From the NCBI RefSeq assembly GCF_937616625.2, contig NC_065575.1, positions 27,713,001-27,777,000 on the forward strand: a stretch of 64,000 bases of DNA, in the 5' to 3' direction. Position 1 is the stretch's first letter, and each line of letters opens with the position of its first letter. The notes beneath the pieces are model-generated. The model searched no databases, was not told the origin of the DNA, and saw nothing but the letters and a program-made list of their open reading frames with translations. Positions 37,225-48,860 of this stretch are shown here, piece after piece. The translations under genes were made by a program, and so were the position numbers. This DNA comes from Mercurialis annua (Eukaryota; Streptophyta; Magnoliopsida; Malpighiales; Euphorbiaceae).

Positions 37225-37939
37225 CAACATAATATCAACATAAAGTCAACATAAAATCAACAACACTGTAACATTACAATAATTCAGCAATCAATCATCA
37301 TCAACAAATCATTATGCAGAATAAAAAAAACGCAGAAATACAACAAAACACAAAAAAAATGCAGAAATAACAGAATTTTATTATATAAAATCACAAAATT
37401 ATTCTATATAACATGAAATAAGTATTAGATTCTTTAAATATACTCTTTATACATGTTTAATGGTGAATCAACAGTAAAATATAAACAAATTACAGATTTG
37501 AAAATAAAAAAAAGAACAGAAAATTTCAGATCTAAAATTAAAAAGATAAAAGAAAGATGACGCGGCGAGACAAAGGCGGAACGGCGGAGGCGAAATGGCG
37601 GAGGCGGAACGGCGGAGGCGGAACGGCGAAGGCGGAACGGCGAAGGCGGAACGGCGAAGGCAGAACGACGGAACGGAAGAGGCGGAACGGTGAAGGCAGA
37701 ACGGCGGAACGGAGAAGGCGGAACCGAAGGAGCAGAAATCGTGAAAATTTTCTTTCACAGCTCAAAAGAAATCATGGAGAAGAAGAATGATTTAGAGAAA
37801 TAAGAAAAACCGTATAAAAGAAAGAAATTTGAAGTACAAGTTATCAAAGTAAAAAAATGAGGTAGGTAAAGTAAAGATTTAACTTGTCCTGTATAAAAGT
37901 AAATGGGCTGCCAAAATCAGTATTTTATATAAAAAGCCC
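37225..37939. repeat. Right terminal inverted repeat arm of the foldback MULE
   Basis: Reverse complement of the left arm; contains the GGCGGAACGGCG minisatellite. Confidence 0.7.
37575..37735. repeat. GC-rich minisatellite AACGGCGGAGGCGG
   Basis: About ten degenerate units of 14-15 bp in an AT-rich element. The left arm keeps only a short related stretch (CTCCGCTCCTCCGCC near 35640), so the array expanded after the arms formed. Confidence 0.8.
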
Positions 37940-37995
37940 AAATATATAACATAGTGTATAAACCGGGCCCACGAGCCCGAAGCCCAGCAAACCAG

Positions 37996-38004
37996 AAAAT
38001 TCCA
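37996..38004. other. 9-bp target duplication of the large MULE, left copy
   Basis: AAAATTCCA here and at 48852-48860. Confidence 0.9.
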
Positions 38005-40833
38005 GAGAAAATTAGGAAAGATACTCTCTTTTTAAATATTTTACCTCAATGTTAAAAAGATATTGAAAATACTCTCTATTTTATGGATATATGTGTTTTT
38101 ACCTACATGGGCGGTTTTTTTTTATTTTAATAACTCAGCCCATTTATGTTTATACTCCCAGTTTTCAAATACTTATTTTTTTACTCCACAAGCTTTCCCT
38201 CTCTTTCTCTCTTTCTCTCTCCTGTTCACGCCTTATTCCCGTTTCTTCGCCTTCTGTTTTCTTCCTTTTTCGTCGATTTTGATTCTTCGTTTCTCGTCCT
38301 CGTTGATTTTATCAGTGTTTACTGGTTTATCTGAATCTTATCAGTGCGTTGGTGAGTAATTTTTATACTTTTCAATTAATTTGTCTATAATCAGTTTTTA
38401 GGTTTTTTTAGGTTTTGTTTTGATTTTTTATTGTAAATTTCTTAATTGTTTGTTCATCCTTTTTGTATTTTTATGATTTTCTCTTTTATTGTGTTTATTA
38501 TAACTGATTTGTGTTTTATTTCCAGTTAATCTGACATCATGAGTGACTCCGATTTGAATAAAACAGTAACTCAAATCATAAGACAAATGAAAAGGCATGT
38601 TACTGCTGATAATGAATTGGAGAATGTAGTTAATTCTCCAGTTCGAAAAAGTTTAAGAATCAAAATGTTACAGGCAGATGAAGTTCCTGTTTGTAAGACT
38701 GGGAAAAAATCCAGAATGAAGAGGAGAGCAGTAAAAAAATCATGTGGTAAAAGGAAAGCAGATCCTGTGGTAGTAAAAAGAGACATCAAGATGAGAAGGT
38801 TTGGAAGTGATAATCTGAATAAAAATTTATTCTATTCAGGTATTTAATTTTATATAAATTGTTATACTTGTATGATAATGTTGTTTATGTTAATTGATAA
38901 TACGATGATTTATTAATTTTTTGTTCGATAAGTTGATTGTACTAATATTGTTATCTAGGTTTGTTTTACATTTTTATTTGATTTTATAAAAATTAATTTT
39001 ATGATAATTATATGATAATGTAAATATAATATGTTGTTTTATGATTTGTGATTGACAATCTGTTTTTTATGACAATATTAGTTGTATGATAATGATATGA
39101 TAATACATATTTATTCAAATTACATTCTCTTATTTTGTTATCCAAATTTGATGATACTGTCATGATAATATATGTTTATGATATAGTTTTTTGATTTATA
39201 AAAATGAGAATCTCTTGATAATTGTATGAAAATGTAAATATAATATGATATATTTGGAATTTTTATGCAGTTTCGACTATACTATGGTTCTACTGTTTAT
39301 AATATTATCATCTGTGTTATACAGATATGATAATATGATGATATTGTTGATATTTTTAACTTTTTTTTGTTTTATTTATATGTTAAGTTTTCAAATGATA
39401 ACTTGATAATTTGCTTTTTTGTATGATAACTGTAAGATAACTGTACGATAACTGTATGATAATATAAATTCAGTATGATATAATATGATTCATGAATGAT
39501 AATCTGATTATAACATACATTTATTGTGATGATAATATTTACGATAATGTATTTGATTTATGAATGTATTTTCTATTTATTGCAGACGTTTGATTTGTTA
39601 ATTGCTCCGAATCGTCGGTTTGTTGGAAAAGTTGGCAAGGCTTGTTCTTTTGATGTGATAGATAATATTAAATCCAAGCTTAGTTCTGACCAATTGTCTA
39701 CATTTAAGAGTAGTAGGTTTGGTGTGTTTTTGGGGATTGGAAAGGATGTATTGAGTCTTAGGCTTATACATTCCATACTGCTAAGGGAAGTCCATCATCC
39801 AAATATTGATGAGTTGTGGTTTTATTATGGCGCGCAAAACATGCGTTTCAGTTTGTATGAGTTCGGATTGGTGAGTGGTCTTATTTGCGGTGGGAGGAGT
39901 CCATATTTTCTAATTGTTGCACAGGTGGAACTTTTTTTGAGAAATTCTTTAGTGGTAATAATAGGATTACTCGTCATGCTATTGAATCTAAATTTAAGGA
40001 TGCGGTGTGGGAGAATGATGATGAGGCTGTAAAGTTTGCGAAGCTGTATTTTGTCCAGTGTTTTCTGTTGGGCAGCCTTGATAATACATTGATCGACAGC
40101 CAATTCATTCACCTGTTGGACTGCCCTGATTTTAATGACTTTCCATGGAGAAAATATTCATTCAATCTATTCGTCCAGTCTACAAAGAACAAGCTTTGGA
40201 CCTTTCTGCAGGCATCAAAAGAAAATACCTTCTATCGATTGTATGGCTTCCCGTATGCCATTCAATTTTGGTTTTATGAAACTTTGACTACTGTTCCTGC
40301 TTTTTTGTGTTCTTTGAGTAATGCTTCTGTGTATCCTCGGTTTATGCGTTGGAGTCCAAAGGATATTAAAAATATTCAGAACTTTTGATTAATTTGTGTA
40401 ATGTTAGTTATTGATTTTTTATTGTATATTGTAGGTTATATCAAGGTCGAACATTAAAGCCACTGCTTATGAATTAAGTCAAAATATTGTGACTAGACTA
40501 AATGATCAAGATTCTGCTTTGAACAAAGAGAAAGCTGTTTTCTTTCAATACTGAGGGTGATAGTATATTTGAAGTGGCGAAGTCTGCTTGCGTCAAGTTT
40601 GTAAATGAATTGAAAGATTTGGTGTTTGATAGTGGTGTTGAGTATTCTGATATTGAGTTAGGTGTCAGAAAACAGATTTTTGATTGTATTGAGAGTTTTG
40701 AAAATAATCAATTGATTGATATTCTCAATGATAAATCTGTAAAGGTACGTGCTTGTTAAATTTGTTTTTTATGATAAATGTATGATAATCTCCTGTTTTC
40801 ATTTTAAGTATAACTTTAACAAGTTTTTCATTT

Positions 40834-41214
40834 TATGTGTTGTCTGATGGTCATGAAGAAGATAATTCTTCTGAGGAAGAGACTGAAAGTATTAATGTTG
40901 TTGAGGAAGTGACAGAAAGTTATAATGTTGCTGAGGAAGAGATTCAATTTGATAAATTTGTTGATCACGAGATTAAAAATGATGAGTCTGCTGAGGATGA
41001 TACTAAATTGGCTGAGGAAAAAATAAAAAACGATAAATCTGCTGAGGAAGAGAGTAAAAATGAGAAGTCTGCTGAGGATGAGAGTATAAATAAGAAGTTT
41101 GCTGATGACGAGAGTAAAAATGATGATTCTGAGTATGATAGTACAAATGAGAAATATGCTGAGGACGAGAGTAACTATGATATGTCTTCTGAGTCTGATA
41201 AAGAGAATCAATAA
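40834..41214 (+). CDS. Acidic repeat exon of the Ulp1-like gene
   Basis: About 125 residues, dominated by Asp, Glu, Lys, Asn and Ser. They are arranged as degenerate 10-11-residue repeats such as KSAEEESKNE and KSAEDESINK. It lies between the DUF1985 and peptidase parts, where such MULE genes usually have a low-complexity linker. A TAA at 41212-41214 ends the frame, although similar coding character continues to about 41265. No other domain is recognisable. Confidence 0.55.
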   Translation, partial: YVLSDGHEEDNSSEEETESINVVEEVTESYNVAEEEIQFDKFVDHEIKNDESAEDDTKLAEEKIKNDKSAEEESKNEKSAEDESINKKFADDESKNDDSEYDSTNEKYAEDESNYDMSSESDKENQ

Positions 41215-42973
41215 GAAAGTGAGAATGTGGTTGAGCAGCAATTTTATTATTCAGAGAGTGGAAAGGTAAATTTTATGTTTTTTAATTATTTTATATTTAT
41301 TTGATTAATCAAATTTATGTAACTTTTGTTTTATTATTACTATGATAGTGTTAATAAGTTTATGATTATATCATTATGATAATATCATGATAATATAATG
41401 ATAATACCATGATCATATGATGATAATGTTTGTTTGATTAATATTTTTACTATTTTATATTTGACTACAGACTATTGTTAACACAAATTATTAGAGTAAA
41501 GCTATGGACATTACTGATTTAGATATTGGAAAGGTATTTTTTTTGTTATTTACTATCTTAAGTGTATGATAAATTTTCATGATAAGTGTATGATAATGAT
41601 AATGTTGTTATAGTTTATTTTTATTATATGATTATAATATGATGATATTGCAGTTTGTTTTAAATTTCTATAAATTGCGTCTGTTTATAGATTGATAATA
41701 CTTATATGATAATGTTATTGTACATGTTTTATATGATATTATAATGTGATGATAATGTGATGATAATATGATAATAATATTGCTTTCGTGATTTTATAGA
41801 ATGTAAATAAGGATGATTATGAAGTTGATGCTTCTAAATCAAACATGTTGGAACAATTGATGCAAGAAGAAGTTGAGAAGCTTGCTGATGTTTGTAGCGA
41901 TGAGTTTTTGCTAACTCTGGTTGATGCTAACTCTGAAAAGGTTAATTTGGCTATTCCTTCTAAGAAGATTACTTTGGAGAAGGTTAATGAGGAATCTGAT
42001 GAGATAGTTGATCTTGCTGCTGCCGAGGCAGATGTATCAAATATTGTTGCTGCAATGTCTGCTTTTATTCCAACTGAGGTATTTATTAAATAAATTTAGT
42101 TTTGTTAGTTTGTTTTTGTTTTTGTTAACTTGTGTTTTTACTGTGTGTTCTGTTATTTATGTAGGAAAAGTTGAATGAAACTGCTGTTTTAGCTGTAAAG
42201 CCTGTTTCACCTAAAATCGCAGATAAAACGATTCCACAGTTCCTGCTTTAAAAAGTAGACCAAAAGTAATATAGCTTATTTTGTTACTACTATTAATTCT
42301 GTTATTCTTTTTACTTTTTTTTTATAATTTATAATTTTTTTTATTGGAACAACTTATTTTTAAAAGGAAAACAGTTCAGGTTGATATACCAGCTGAATAT
42401 GCAGTGATTGAGACAGTAAGGAATTTAGATACGCAAGAAAAAGTTAAACTAATGGGGCTGACTTTTACAAATCATTGTCCTTTGCTGATGGAAGTATTCA
42501 TGATATGTGCAAGAGAAAAGATATTACGCCCAGGATTTAGGCTTGGTGGAGAGGAAATTACTATTAAAGATTTCTTCCATAAGTTGAATACACCTGGTGG
42601 TTATTTGGAATCAGTAGCATTTTTTAACTTATTATTATTTTTATAGATTTGATAAATATATGATAATGTTATGATTTGGTTATGATAATGAAATATAATT
42701 GGTGAAATTAATCATTATTATGCTTCATGATAATATGATGATAAGGTTATGATACTAAATTTATTTATGATATAATTGTTAATATTATCATACTTTTGTT
42801 TTTTATGATAAGTTTATGATAATATCATTATATGTTAATGATAATATCATTATAAGGAAGATGGTCTGTTATTTTTCTTTATGATAATAGAATATTATTA
42901 TATGATATTATTAGAATTTAATGATACTGTTATTATTTTCCTTACATTCAATTTGTTTTTTGCTTTGTTTCAG

Positions 42974-43740
42974 CATATTGACTGTCTGTTTACGTACCTG
43001 CGAAAAAAGTGTATTTTTCTGAACAACAGCGATAGTATTTGTGGAAATTGGTTTGATCAGTATGTGCAGAATGGATATCTACTCTACCTAGAGAATCAAA
43101 ATGTTACTGAACTTCCACAGTTTGAGCCAATCTATAATTTTATAGTTGGAGAGGATGGAATTTATAGGAGGGCATGGGGCAATTTGAAGTTCATACTTTT
43201 TCCAGTTCACCTTAAAATTGATGGCGAATTTAAGGACCATTTTATTCTTGCCAAGCTAAGTTTTGAAGAAAGGTGTTTCTATGTGTATAATTCTGCTAGG
43301 AGTGAGTTATATGATGAGCATGCACGCAAAGCTTTGACCGCATATTCAACATTACTGCCATTAATTTTGAACTGTGTTGGATTTTACGATCGTACTGATA
43401 TCAACTTCAACTCAGTTTATTATCTTGGCAAGGAAAAAACTGATCCATTTGTTGTAATCTTTATTGATGGCCTTCCTGTTCAACAAAATCCGTAAGATTC
43501 TTTGATTTTTTTGTTTTGTTTTGTTTTGTTTTTGATTTATGAAGTTTTATTAGAAAATGATATTCTCTTTAAAATTTATGCAGAGATTGTGGTGTGTATG
43601 CTACTGCATTTGCTGAATATTTGATAGAAGGGAAGCGTATTCCGAAGGCTCTTCGTAGTAAACAAATACGTAACAGATATGCAGTTAATCTGTTCATGTA
43701 TGGTAGGTGGAAGAACAAGAGTGGTTACATATCTGATTGA
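42974..43740 (+). CDS. Ulp1 C48 peptidase domain, two exons
   Basis: Exons 42974-43491 and 43584-43740 join as N-P-D-C-G across a 92-bp GT-AG intron, restoring the catalytic cysteine motif. The upstream acceptor is TTTGTTTCAG ending at 42973; a compatible donor lies after 42613. The frame runs to TGA 43738-43740. His, Gln and Cys of the C48 site are present. The acidic residue is Asn (YVYNSARS), which may weaken activity; some plant MULE copies may vary here, so I do not call it dead. Confidence 0.75.
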
Positions 43741-44189
43741 ATTATAATTTTCTTATATTTTGTACATTTGTTGATTTGTTTTACATATGTAGTAATAATC
43801 GACAATATTTTTTTTTGTTAATATTACTGTGAAAGGATTTGATTTTATAATGATATGATAAGTGTATGATAATTATATTGTCTTTATCTGAATACTTTCA
43901 TGATAATTATATGATAACATGAAGTACAGTTATCACTTATATTAGTAATTTTTAAGCCTGTAATTGTTTTTACAGATTACTATATGCTAAGGATGTGATA
44001 CAAGAGATTTGAATGAAGTGAAGAGTATTCAGGATATTCTTCATGTTGAATATATTTTTAATGTTTAATTCGTTCATGTATGTTTATTGTAAAACAAGAT
44101 CGTTTATATATCTCAATGATTTTTGAATCTTGATGATGGTATTATCTCATTAATTCTGATTGTTTAAATAGTGAGATATAACTATGGAA

Positions 44190-45250
44190 GTATAAGTAGA
44201 TAAGCATATGATAATCAGTATATTAATCATATGATGGATTTTGTTGATAATAAAATGATAATAAAATGATAAGTTTATGATAATAAATTAATAAGGGTGA
44301 GATAAGTGTATGATATCAATATGTTTATCATTTTATATTTTTGTTTTATAATTTAATGATAATATAAATGATAATTGTATGATAATAAAATGAGAAGTGT
44401 ATGACAATCAGTAAGTTAATCATTTGAGCACCATATGAGATTTACATGATAAGCGCATGATAATCAGTTGACTTCATTCTTGTTATCATATGATATTAAG
44501 ATGATAGATTTTTTAAAAATGTACAATAGAATGTGCCATATGATATTGACATGATAAGTGTATGATAATCAATATGTTTATCATTTTGATTTTGTTTATA
44601 ATTTAATGATATTAAAATGATAATTGTATGATAATCAGTATGTTAATCGTATGAGTATCATATGATATTAACATGATAAGCGCATGATAATCTGTCGATT
44701 TCATTCTGGTTATCATATGATATGATATTAAGATGATATCATTTTTTAAAAATGTACAAAAGAAATGTACCATATGATATTGACATGATAAGTGTATGAT
44801 AATCAATATGTTTATCATTTCGATTTTGTTTATATTTTAATTATATTAAAATGATAATTGTATGATAATCAAATGTGAAGTGTAAGATAATATATTATGT
44901 TATCATATGAATATCATATGATATTAACATGATAAGCGCATGATAATCAGTTGACTTCATTCTGGTTATCATATGATATTAAGATGATGTCATTTTTTAA
45001 AAATGTACAATCGAATGTGCCATATGATACTGCCCATGATAAGTGTATGATAATCAAATGAGAAGTGTATGATAATCAGTAAGTTAATCATATGAGTAAC
45101 ATATGATATTAACATGATAAGCGCATGATAATCAGTTGACTTCATTCTGGTTATCATATGATATTAAGATGATTTCATTTTTTAAAATGATAATTAGTAA
45201 GTTAATCATATGAGAATCATATTATATTTAACATGATAAGTGTAAGATAG
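44190..45250. repeat. About 240-bp tandem repeats between the convergent MULE genes
   Basis: The string (G)TGCCATATGATATTGAC or a close variant occurs near 44533, 44767 and 45017. Each is followed by ATGATAAGTGTATGATAATCA, then GCGCATGATAATC and TTCATTCTGGTTATCATATG. About four degenerate units. Non-coding. Confidence 0.8.
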
Positions 45251-45329
45251 TTAATATGATAATAACATGATAACATTTTTTGTTTTAAAATTTTATTGAT
45301 TGAAAAATAAGAAATGGAATATTTAAGTT

Positions 45330-47784
45330 ACAGAATAACAGTTCTATTTCTTTTTTGGCATGCCTCTACAAGTTTTACAATTATGTCCATAAAATCCACA
45401 TCTTCTACACTTGTTCTGTATCTTTTGTTCTACTGCTCCTTTTATTCTTCTCTTTTTTGGCCTTCCTGCTTTAATTCTGCCAACAGGAGGTAAGACAATA
45501 TAATTTTCTACCTCAGTAATTATATCCCAAGTGTTTTATTTATTTACTGGGTGTACAACTTCTTCATATGTCGCAAGCATCGCTTCATTTGTGAAGTAAT
45601 TTGAGCAGAATTCATGTGGGTCTTGATGCTTGTCATAGCATACAGCAGAAGCATGCTTTCAAGGAAGCATATCTACTTGAAATTTGTTGCATGTGCAAGT
45701 CCTGTTTTTCATGTTAACAGTAAAAGTACTTCCCAACTCAATCACACTGAATATGTATTCATCTGAAGTTCCATCCACCTGATTAAAGTCAAAATAGTAA
45801 CATGAATTTTATTATATCAGTATGATAACATATGATGTTAACTCAATGATAATATTATGATAGTCAAATGATAATGTTATGATAGTCAGATGATAATGTG
45901 ATAATGCTATGACAGTAAGATGATAATCATGAATTTAATAATTGTTGTAAAAACAAACTATAACAAACTAATTTATGATTTACCTTGAGTTCCATTGATT
46001 CTAAGTAGTTTTTCCTGAGAATAGTCTCATATTTAGTAGACAACTTTGTGAAAGTTCCTTTAGCAAGATTTTGTTTTTGCAGCTCCATCTTTGAACCAAG
46101 TTCCTTAAGTATTCCATAAGCATCGTAACTGGTAATTCTCTTGCTCTGTTAACTGCTGCATTAAATGACTCTGTTGTATTACATGTCAAAATGTTGTACC
46201 TTTTGTGCACAGATTGCGATACTGTTCACTTTTTCAATCCAACCCCATTGAGATATTTTGTAAGTTTTGGATTGGTATTGTGTAGTTCGTCCATATGAAT
46301 TTTGAACTCTGCTTTTGTATAAGCTCTTGCTGCTGCCATGAACAGTTCTTTAATTTTTTTTTGCTGTTTTTTAAATTTGTATTTCACGTTATTCAATAAA
46401 AATAAATGCAAATGTCATGTTGAACTTCTCCTTCAAAAACATTCTCTATTGCTTTTTTGATGCTGTCGTGTCTGTCTGAAATTATATACATTTATTCTCT
46501 TACACCAAACACAGATTTGATATTAGTAAGAAACCAATTCCACCATGCATCATTTTCTGAATCAGTAATTGCAAATGCAAGGGGGAATATTTTTCCTGCA
46601 ATATATAATATGAAATTAAATTAATATATGCAATAAAATAAGACAATGATAATGTTATTAAAATATGATAATGGTATGATAATATTATGATAATATTATG
46701 ATAATCATATTACAATCTGATTATAATGTTGTTATCATCAGAAGATTATAGGATGAAACAGTTATGATAATGTAATGATAAACTCATGATAATTTGATTA
46801 TAAGTATTTTTTGCTTACTAGCTGCGTCATGAGTTGAAGCTGAAAAAAGAGTACCTCCATATGGACCTTTCAAAAAGGTTCCATCCACAATCATAATATG
46901 AATACAGTGATTCCATCCACTTATTGATGCCTTTAGTGACATGAAAGCATAGAGAAATGAATTATACTCATCTCTTTTCAACATTACAACTGAACCTGGA
47001 TTTGTTTGATGTATCATGTAAAAGTATCTTGGTAGTTGAGAAAATGAATTTTCTGGTTTTCCTCTTAAAAGCTTCATTGCTATTTCTCTAATTCCAGTAA
47101 TCCAACTTAATTCGATAATCATTTCTCATATCTCTGATTATGTCATTAGGAGTATAAACTATCTTGACATCCAATAAATTTGGTTTTATGATTTTTGCTA
47201 TTGTTCTTGAGCTGACATATTTATTTTCTCCCATTCTTACCTCCAATGAACATGTATGAAAATTATTGAATTTTCGCACTTGAAACATTTTGGTATGTCC
47301 AATTCTTGATGCATAATATTTCCATTCACAATAGTCATCGATACACTTTAACCGGTACTGTCTTGTGCAGGATTTTACAACCTGTATCATTTATGATATG
47401 TGTATGATAATTAGTGAACAGACTATCATTTATGATATGTGTATGATAATTAGTGATATGACTAGTATATTAATAATAGAAAAGATAAACAGATTATTGT
47501 ATTTAAAATAAAAGGATATAATATAAAAATGGTCTGCTAATCCATACAGACTCATATCTGTTATTAGTGTCTCTTTGTCTATGAATATTCCTCCTACTTA
47601 TCAGAAATTTTATATCTAACTGAACTGCATTATCTTGTAGAAGCAAACATTGATATACTAGTTCATAAAATTGTTTGAATGTGCAGTCCATTTCCAGTAA
47701 AAGTCCTGTTATTTGGAAGTCAATATACCTTCCTCCCTCAGTCCATTGTCCATTATGTTGTATTAAAACTTGAATATTTTCCAT
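45330..47784 (-). pseudogene. MuDR-type MULE transposase, interrupted
   Basis: Reads from ATG 47784 (MENIQVLIQHNGQW). The MuDR N-terminal domain has WKYYASRIGHTKMFQVRKF (47390-47088). The DDE core has Asp in MIVDGTFLKGPYGG and Asp in YIISDRHDSIKKAIE. It is followed by ELFMAAARAYTKAEF, RYNILTCNTTESFNAA, a SWIM zinc finger (CTCNKFQVDMLP...KHAS) and a C-terminal CCHC knuckle (CRRCGFYGHNCKTC). Introns are seen at about 47391-47500 and 46600-46820. Damage: a frameshift near 47095, a TAA just before MYIISDR, a shift near 46420, a TGA near 46230 where tryptophan is expected, and a TGA replacing the third SWIM cysteine near 45660. Its job was to cut and paste this MULE; the copy is inactive. Confidence 0.88.
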
Positions 47785-47859
47785 TCCCTGCATGTCAAAT
47801 TAGCTTATGATAAATATATGATAAGAATATGATAAGCTGAGTCTAAAGCAGTTATCACC

Positions 47860-48430
47860 AAGGATTATCATATTATCATCATATTATCATCACAAATGCC
47901 ATAAGATACAAATTATAGTACATATACTTCCATGATAACAGCTCAGTCTAATTCTAAGGCAGTTATCACCAAGATATCAGCAGAAGATCATCATATTATC
48001 ATCACAAATACCGTAAAATACAATTTATAGTACATATACTTCCATGATAACAGCTCAGTATTGTTCTTAGGCAGTTATCATCAAGGATCAACACATTATC
48101 ATCATATTATTAGCACAAATACCTTAAGATACAATTTATAGTACATATACTTCCATGATAACAACTCAGTATTATTCTCAGGCAGTTATCATCAAGGATC
48201 AGCACATTATCATCATATTATTATCACAAATACCTTAAAATACAATTTATAGTACATATACTTCTATGATAACAGCTCAGTGTTATTCTAAGGCATTTAT
48301 CATCAAGGATCAGCACATTATCATCATATTATTATCACAAATACCTTAAAATACAATTTATAGTACATATACTTCAATGATAACAGCTCAGTGTTATTCT
48401 AAGGCACATTATCATACTAAAATTCAAACA
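47860..48430. repeat. 111-bp tandem repeat near the right MULE end
   Basis: GTACATATACTTC occurs at 47918, 48030, 48141, 48252 and 48363, a period of 111-112 bp. The units include GATAACAGCTCAGT and GGCAGTTATCA. Five copies, well conserved, upstream of the transposase on its own strand. Confidence 0.9.
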
Positions 48431-48851
48431 TCTACGACAATAACAGCTAAATAATTTTTTCAAAATTAAAAAAAAAGGAACAATAGTTAATTACCTTGAG
48501 GATTGTATAAATTGTTGAAGCGAAACTATTTTTGATGAATGTCTAGCTGTTCTTGAGTATTTGTAACTGAATCTGGTTGATTAATTTGAAATCGAGAGCT
48601 TGAAATCGAGAGCTTGAAGACTAGCTTTTGGAGAGAGAAATTTAAAGAGAGAAAAAAAAGTCTCGTTGTGAGTGAATATGTCAGCTGGGAAACAGGTAAT
48701 CATTATATAGTAAGAGTAAATTCCTAATTAAAAAGATGTGGAGAGTAAAAAGTCAAAAGTTAAATATTTTTGAGGTATTTTCAGTATCATTTCCGTGCTG
48801 AGGTATTTTATCATATTATTTTCTTAATTTAGGTAAATTCCTATTTTTCTC

Positions 48852-48860
48852 AAAATTCCA
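48852..48860. other. 9-bp target duplication of the large MULE, right copy
   Basis: AAAATTCCA, identical to 37996-38004. Confidence 0.9.

Larger units (their letters stand above)
35387..37939. mobile_element. Long-TIR, non-autonomous MULE-like foldback transposon (2553 bp)
   Basis: Perfect 9-bp duplication AAATATATA, the length typical of Mutator-like elements. The ends are inverted: GGGCTTTTTA at the left and TAAAAAGCCC at the right. The inverted match continues for about 640-700 bp into each arm, for example CATGTATA...TTGTTATTTCTGCA at the left and its complement near 37330-37460. No transposase is present. The left arm has UTR-like pyrimidine-rich sequence (35540-35620); the right arm holds a GC-rich minisatellite. 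The open frames on both strands of that minisatellite are not genes. Confidence 0.88.
38539..43740 (+). pseudogene. DUF1985/Ulp1-type cysteine protease gene carried by the MULE
   Basis: A multi-exon gene with AT-rich introns. Exon 1 (38539 to about 38839) is lysine/arginine-rich with a KKSRMKRRAVKK basic stretch, possibly a nuclear signal. The DUF1985 region (about 39587-40388) shows RFGVFLGIG and FSLYEFGLVSGLICGG, with a frameshift near 39885-39930. A segment from about 40434 ending AFDSGVEY-like sequence has another frameshift near 40550. Acidic repeat exon at 40834-41214, further exons about 41801-42080, 42165-42250 and 42345-42613. The peptidase exon 42974-43491 joins 43584-43740 through a clean GT-AG intron (43492-43583). 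Ulp1 (C48) core: His of KDHFILAKL, Asn of YVYNSARS where Asp is usual, Gln of PVQQNP, Cys of DCGVYATAF. The family removes SUMO-like modifiers. Exon phases and frameshifts suggest decay, but the catalytic C-terminus is open. Confidence 0.8.
38005..48851. mobile_element. Large MULE carrying Ulp1-like and transposase genes (10,847 bp)
   Basis: 9-bp duplication AAAATTCCA on both sides. The ends are GAGAAAATTAGGAA at the left and the complement of GAGAAAAATAGGAA at the right. A weaker inverted match continues for about 100 bp (TTGAAAATACTC and CTGAAAATACCT). Two convergent gene sets start near the two ends: DUF1985/Ulp1 on plus (38539-43740) and MuDR-type transposase on minus (about 47784-45340). 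This is the layout of Ulp1-bearing MULEs known from plants (the Kaonashi or KI-MULE type). Confidence 0.9.

Noticed and set aside
37468..37790. Open frames on both strands across the GC-rich repeat (RRNGGG-type and SPFRLRRSA-type peptides)
   Set aside because: Both strands are open because of the 14-15-bp repeat lacking stop codons; no domain and no conserved start.
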